Assembly (NCBI RefSeq): GCF_008831285.2
Contig: NC_045150.1
Coordinates: 16,239,362-16,303,361 of the forward strand
Direction: 5' to 3'
DNA from: Nymphaea colorata
Taxonomy: Eukaryota; Streptophyta; Magnoliopsida; Nymphaeales; Nymphaeaceae
Length of the DNA stretch: 64,000 nt
Positions 58,611-64,000 of the stretch are shown here, one piece after another (the first letter of the stretch is position 1; each line of letters starts with the position of its first letter). The notes below the pieces were generated by a model that saw only the letters and a program-made list of their open reading frames with translations, ran no database searches and was not told where the DNA came from. A program made the position numbers and the translations under genes.

Positions 58611-59849
58611 CTCCTTACTTGGTGTGTGTTATAAATGTGGGTCTGTCTAACTACTATTAGCAATTTTGGCTTGATATGTAATATCTTTTAGATGTTGTGG
58701 AATTTTAATATTTAGTGGTATTATATCTCAAAGCATTAACATAGCTTAATGACTTACCCAATAATATAAAGGCAAAAGCCAAAAATCAACAATCGAAAAT
58801 CATAGCAACAAAAGAACATGAAATTAATGTGCTTTCTTTTGGCAATGTTTCGTAACATATTCTGTTGATGTTTTTAATCAATTAAATGGATTTTAATTTT
58901 ATCAAAGTGCTTCCTAAATGTTGTTTGTCTCATTCAGGCCTCTACATGAGTATAAAAATTTAATCGCCCAATTAGTATGCTCCACATATATTTCTGCTTG
59001 CTTCAAGCAAGTAATCAATACTGGTGATTGGTCATACAGATTATAGATGATAATTAATCACTGAGTTGATGTGACCATCACATACAGATTCTAGTATTTG
59101 ATCCCTATGTTACTGGAATGACAAAAATCCAGCATCCATAAGTTAAAGCACACAAATAAGCAATTATTTCACAGAAGACTGTAAAAATATCACAATCATA
59201 TATACCTGTGGAAGATAAGTAGCAGATGCAAGCCAACAACCACCAACAAAACAAAAAAAAATCAAAATATCATTTAAATGCCTTGACTTAAGCATCTTAA
59301 ACATGTTATCCAAGTGAAAGAATCCATGACCAATGATGCATGCTCGCAGCTCTAGGAACAAAGCAGGAACTAGTGGTCGTCTGATAATCACAACAGTATA
59401 ATATTGTTTTATGTATCAGCCTAACATTTAGGGCAGATTCATGGAATATTGTAACATAATATTACCTAAATTTGCCTAAGATTTGGGACAAGATCAAGAT
59501 AAGTTATAAGCTTATGCAGAGGCAAGTTACGATGTAGCTTCACCCAGCTCTATTGGTGGTGAAAAAGGCCCCGTCAGAGGTAAGGGGTTAAAGGCTTCTC
59601 AAGACATTATAGTCCAAGAAAATGATCAAATAAGATTATTTTGAGTGCTAAACAAAATCAAGTTAGAAAGCATGGGGAATTAAAATAAAAAAATAACCTG
59701 TGAAAGTCTAACAAAGAGAACTTTAGAATTTGTCAATGAATGGACATGGTCAATCATAACCGAAAGGTCATATAGAACCAATTCCTCCCAAATTAGGGTT
59801 GCAAATATATTTGATTTTAATTGGAAATCCAACCAAACCAGTTCAAAAA
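58611..59849. other. Intergenic, no gene recognised
   Basis: AT-rich with only short ORFs such as 59164-59391 (-). Confidence 0.55.
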
Positions 59850-60190
59850 ATATCGGACATAGAAAAAAATTTAATATCCGATTAAGAAATTGGATCGGAT
59901 TCAAATTTAAGAAATGGTATCTGACTGGATTCAGATTCAGATTTGAATGTATATATATCCAATTGGATTTGGATTCGGATTCAGATCGGAGTGGATTTAA
60001 TTTTAAATACAAATCTTATATTCAAATGTCCTTACATTTTGAAAATCAGCCAGAATTGATTCAAAATTCAAATTCAGATTTTGTTATTGGATTTTAGATG
60101 CATTGTTTGTATTGGAATCGGAATTTGAATACGGACATGTGAATATCCAAAAAACAGATATAGTTCGTGATTTATCCTATTTGAATCCGA
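59850..60190. repeat. Dispersed GAATCTGAATC-type degenerate repeat
   Basis: Matches 43505-43620 in orientation over its first part. Followed by (GT)n and (AT)n microsatellites at 60207-60250. Confidence 0.7.
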
Positions 60191-60214
60191 TATATGTGTC
60201 TATGTAAGTGTGTG

Positions 60215-60256
<42 letters not shown>

Positions 60257-61764
60257 ATGCATGTATACAGATTCTTTAGCAGTTAATAAATTTTTGTTAT
60301 ATGTTCGTGTAATCTACAACAACAATGAACCACGCTAAGAACTTAACTATTGCATCATATGAACACTATATATATATGTACACAGCAGAGCAGACTCCTG
60401 GAAGAGGCTGTTAACAATAGAAATGCTAGTTCTTTTTGATAAATCCTGTTTCACTTCTTATTTGGCTTAGTAATCAACTGATCAACCTTGGTCAAAGCAT
60501 GTAAATTTAAACAGTCGAAGAAAGGAACGAAAATTTGACAGAGGTCGTACGCAAAGTCTGGACGATGCGAAATGTACATGACCTTGAAGTTTGACTATTA
60601 AAAACTCCAATCTGATCACATTCTATTTCACCACGGAAAAAAGATTTCACTGCTGCAAGTAACGTAGGAACTTGATCGAAAGTGATAAGAAGAGCTAAGA
60701 CACTAAATCTAATACTCTGAATTGATAGGCCACCAAAAGTTTCAAGGAAGTCCAGTAATTTAGAAATTCAGTCATAGTTGTAACAGAAAAATATAATTAT
60801 TAAACTTTTTGCTTACTAAATTTTCAAAAAACCAAAATTTTTAACAATTGCTAATAATGTGACGTTTGGAAAACTTAAAATGTAGGAAAAAGATCAAAAT
60901 TTTGACTTTTCCATGGATTTGCAGAATATCATCACAACCAATTTGTCGACCAAAGTTTTCAAATCTCAAAGACTGATAGAAATGTTCCAAAGCAAAAGTT
61001 CTTAATTTTTGTCTCCTATATATGGGCCTAGTTGTTTCCAAGTATGAGACGATAAGGGAAACGATCACGAACACAAGTTCATCAGAGGAGAAAAAGAATA
61101 ATCCAAATATACTCTGTAAAAGAGACCCCCACAACAAAGGAAGCCCTGGTACAGGTTGAGTCTTTCGACTTCGATGATGGAAACAATATGTAGATGTAGG
61201 AAGAAGCATAAGAGAGTATACAAAAGAATGAGGAATGAAATCATAACCAAGCCGACACTGAAACAGAGCCTCAGGGGTTTGATCGCATTCCCGGTCAGCA
61301 TTAAAGGGAATCAATTTACAAAAAAGCTTGATCACATCCTTATGAAGACTATGGTGAACTCCTCTCGTAGCATCAACCCTTTATACTGTCATGAGATGTA
61401 TTGACAGGCAAGGTGAAAAATAATGAGAGCATTACCCTCCAGCAGATCCATTTCTTGAGCCCTGAAGCAACAAAAGGAATGGGGAGGCTTCTATTTTCAC
61501 CTGGGCAGTCTGATTTAGCCTCCCACTCACCCGAAAACCCTGCACAAGTATCTAATTCTATTTACACAAAAAGATGGAATACCAACCCATGCAGTTATGA
61601 CAGCATAACTGCCTATTTTCCATCATTTAGCAGGACCCGCAGTCAAAACATCACCTGAAACATAGAAGCCAGAAAAAACACAAGTTAGCACTCCATATCA
61701 AGGTGCTAAATCAGAGCAGTGGTGGAGTTAGAAACTTTTGCCTTTAAACTTCAACCTTTAAAGA

Positions 61765-62590
61765 ACTGATAGAACCTGCTGCCGAGGCGCTATCACTACC
61801 CAAGGTCACGCTAGCAGGGCGGATTGATCTCAGCTTTGTGGTCTGCCACAGCTTTTCCTCCTATCCAGGATCAGGGGAGGCAGATGTTCGTTCGTCGGTT
61901 GATGGTTGTGCTGCTACCTTGGAAGTCAAACACCAGATCTACTGGCATGCTCCTTCGCTGCAGCCTTCCCTGTCGTGTTTCCAGCCTCTAAACCTTCATA
62001 GGTATGTGAAGGAATGCACGGTGAAACACTTCTTTGTGTTGCTGGGTGAAGCGTAGGCTGTTGATCACTTGGACGACTGGAAGCAGCCCCTTGCAATCTT
62101 CAACCGTGGATTCCTTCGGCCGATTGGGGAGAAGAAGAAAAGAGTATTGAGGACAGGAGGGGATTGATGTCGTCAGATCGAAGAAAGACACCAGCCGTCG
62201 CTGGTCAAGGGTGAGAAGAAATCCTTCCGGCCGCCGCCAGGAAGACGAGTAGACTGGGTGGAGAAGAAGATGGGACGAGAGAGAAGGAGAAGCCCCAGTG
62301 GGGAGAAGAGAGAGAAAGTCGCCAAACTCAATTCTTCATTATCAAAAGCATAATTAGGGTTTCACACCCTTGAGTTTAGATACAAGAGAGGACGTCTCGG
62401 TTCACTAACTCCTAACATGAGACGGCACAAGAACATAAGTAAAAACGATTCTAACATGTCTCAAACCGAGACGGTACAAAAGAGTAAATAAATATAAGCA
62501 AAAGGACGCCTGGAATGGATCTGGTTGCGCCCGCTCTCCCCATGGATCTGAACCCTGTCTCAAATTTTAGAAACTTGGCTCTCTCTCTCT
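61765..62590 (-). repeat. LTR retrotransposon debris in the right arm
   Basis: On the minus strand this resembles an LTR transcript start and leader: GTGTGAAACCCTAATTATGC, then GAGTTTGGCGACTTTCTCTC and a GC-richer leader. Absent from the left arm, hence inserted later. No clear PBS or gag, so family and borders are uncertain. Confidence 0.45.
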
Positions 62591-62599
62591 CTCTCTCCT

Positions 62600-62890
62600 C
62601 TCACTTTTTTACCACACCAAGAAAATTGAATGAGAAGAAAAGAATGACATAGAAATAACATACAAAAATTTTAAGTGGTTTGGAAGAGACAACGTTTTCT
62701 TACGTCCACGGCCGCCAAACAAAGCAGTTTCCACTATCAGAAAAAAATTACAAAGCACAAGCTAAAACGACATTTTCTTTTACATGAGATTAGAGCAAAA
62801 CCCACAAAAGGAAAAATTACATAAATACCCTTACAGATATTAGGGAAGGCTATCAAGTGTGAAATGACAATGATATGGCAAGTGTGAACG
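62600..62890 (-). repeat. Copia-type LTR fragment
   Basis: Minus strand: TTTGGCGGCCGTGGACGTAAG, then CCAAACCACTTAAAATTTTT, the layout of the copia R/U5 region also seen at 30595-30640. No PBS follows. Confidence 0.5.
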
Positions 62891-63019
62891 AAAATGATAT
62901 GTTCCCTTTAGATTTCAAAACAATAAACAGACACGTAATAAGAAAAAGAAGTTTTTTTTTTTGGAAAAATGTATTCAGACTGAGCAAATCAAGTCATCCA
63001 AAAAAAGCCAAAAAAAGGT

Positions 63020-63310
63020 GTCATTTTTTGAAAAAAAAACCAAAATAAAAAGGCACTAAAAAAACGAGTTTTTTTCATTTTTTGCCTCTCATTTAAAATT
63101 TTAGGCCTTTCTATTTTTCCCTTTTCAATGTCAAACTTTTTCTATTTTCTGATTTTTATTTGTGGATTACCGAGTTATGTTTTATGTTATTTCCTAGATT
63201 CTATTTTTTCCCTAACTTTTAAGATTTTTCAAATTTTAAAAATTATCATATTTTCCCCAACTTTTGCAGCTCATTATATTATGCCTAAGAAAAATTCACG
63301 ATTTAAAAAT
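63020..63310 (+). repeat. T-rich repeat family member
   Basis: Shares CTCATTATATTATG-type and TTTTATTTGTGGATTACC-like text with the other members near the kinase 5' ends. It is part of the insertion in the right arm. Confidence 0.55.
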
Positions 63311-63774
63311 TTTTGAAGGGGCAAAAGTGATTTTTTTTTTCTTTTTCTAGACTGCCAAAGAGTAAGTTAGTTTACATTTCTCAAATCTGGGAGGGTACAT
63401 GAACTCATGATAACCATGTGAAGGGTTTTTTTTTTCCCAATTCTTAAGGGTATTCGATCTATTGACTTAGCATGAAGAAGAACAACTTTTGCAAGACAAG
63501 TTCCACAGGGACAAATTGTCACCATTCTGAGGTCAGTTGGATGAAAGGAACATCTTTTAGGAGAAAGATCTCATTATATCCTTCCGAGGGAAAAAGCCAC
63601 CCAAGAGTTTAAACATTCAGCACGAAAAGACAAACCATTCAACATGAGTGAGTGCTGTCAAAATTAAAATTAAGAAGTGAATCATTAACACTTGCTTATG
63701 TCGTGAGTTCACTACATAGGGACCTCACACCACTTCAGCACACACTTGATCCACTTGTAGGGCTATATACGGGC

Positions 63775-64000
63775 CGAGACAAACTCGAGCTCGTTCAGCT
63801 TGGCTCAAGCTCGAGTTTAGCTATGCAAGGTCCGCTTGAACTCCATTCGATAGACCAAGCCAATGCTCGAGCATGACTCTTTTAAGCTCGTTTACCAACT
63901 CCCCATTTGACCTGACTTCTTTTATTGGTTTCAAGTTTGAAAAATTTCAAAAGAATGCCTAGAATAATGATTTACTCAAGTTCAATCAAATCAATTTTAT
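63775..64000 (-). repeat. Dispersed GAGCTTGAG-type repeat, copy 4
   Basis: AAACTCGAGCTCGTTCAGC, TTGGCTCAAGCTCGAG and GCTCGTTTACCAACTCCCC; the inverted-repeat partner of copy 2. Confidence 0.75.

Larger units (their letters stand above)
60398..64000 (-). repeat. Right arm of the large inverted repeat (runs off the window)
   Basis: Inverse of 44645-46945. The match is interrupted between about 61765 and 63345 by an insertion of LTR debris and a T-rich repeat, and resumes with CTAGACTGCCAAAGAGTAAG (45340-45360 in the left arm). The outer end lies beyond position 64000. Confidence 0.85.

Overview
The window is nuclear DNA of a flowering plant. The evidence is Ty1/copia and chromovirus-type Ty3/gypsy retrotransposons primed by methionine tRNA, two subfamily XII (Xa21/EFR-like) leucine-rich-repeat receptor kinase relics with the usual single GT-AG intron in the kinase part, AT-rich non-coding DNA, (AT)n and (GA)n microsatellites, and many small TIR or dispersed repeats. 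I cannot place the species. The region is gene-poor and repeat-rich: no host gene reads as clearly intact.

Layout. 1-4011: 5' half of a Ty1/copia element on the minus strand (181-bp LTR, PBS, leader, 1032 open codons of gag-protease-integrase-RT), cut by the left edge. 4012-15110: microsatellites and a duplicated, mostly unidentified area with short exon-like ORFs (a possible spliced 68-aa ORF, two proline-rich ORFs in a direct duplication, a 58-aa ORF) and a 390-bp tandem repeat. 15111-29419: a nest of Ty3/gypsy material on the minus strand, made of an older GC-rich LTR remnant and pol tail, a stray LTR piece, and a large chromovirus with long LTRs and a broken gag-pol. 29420-30870: a copia gag/PBS/LTR remnant. 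30876-32750: a direct duplication and a small TIR element.

33444-37006 (+) and 51101-56047 (-) are two convergent LRR receptor-kinase pseudogenes. They share a stop at the same codon and a frameshift at the same place. The second is also split by a 978-bp TIR element (TTA target duplication, PIF/Harbinger-like) with a polypyrimidine/polypurine core. A third 5' end (57200-58151, +) lies head-to-head with the second. Between and around them lie inverted copies of flanking DNA, including a large inverted repeat (44645-46945 against 60398-64000) whose right arm carries further LTR debris.

How it fits together: I see no operon or pathway. The story is a resistance-type receptor-kinase locus that was broken, copied in inverted orientation, and then filled with transposons. 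The most useful leads are the shared lesions of the kinase pair, the promoter-proximal T-rich repeat family, the hairpins of the still-open copia element, and the mismatch between similar gypsy LTRs and a dead gypsy pol.
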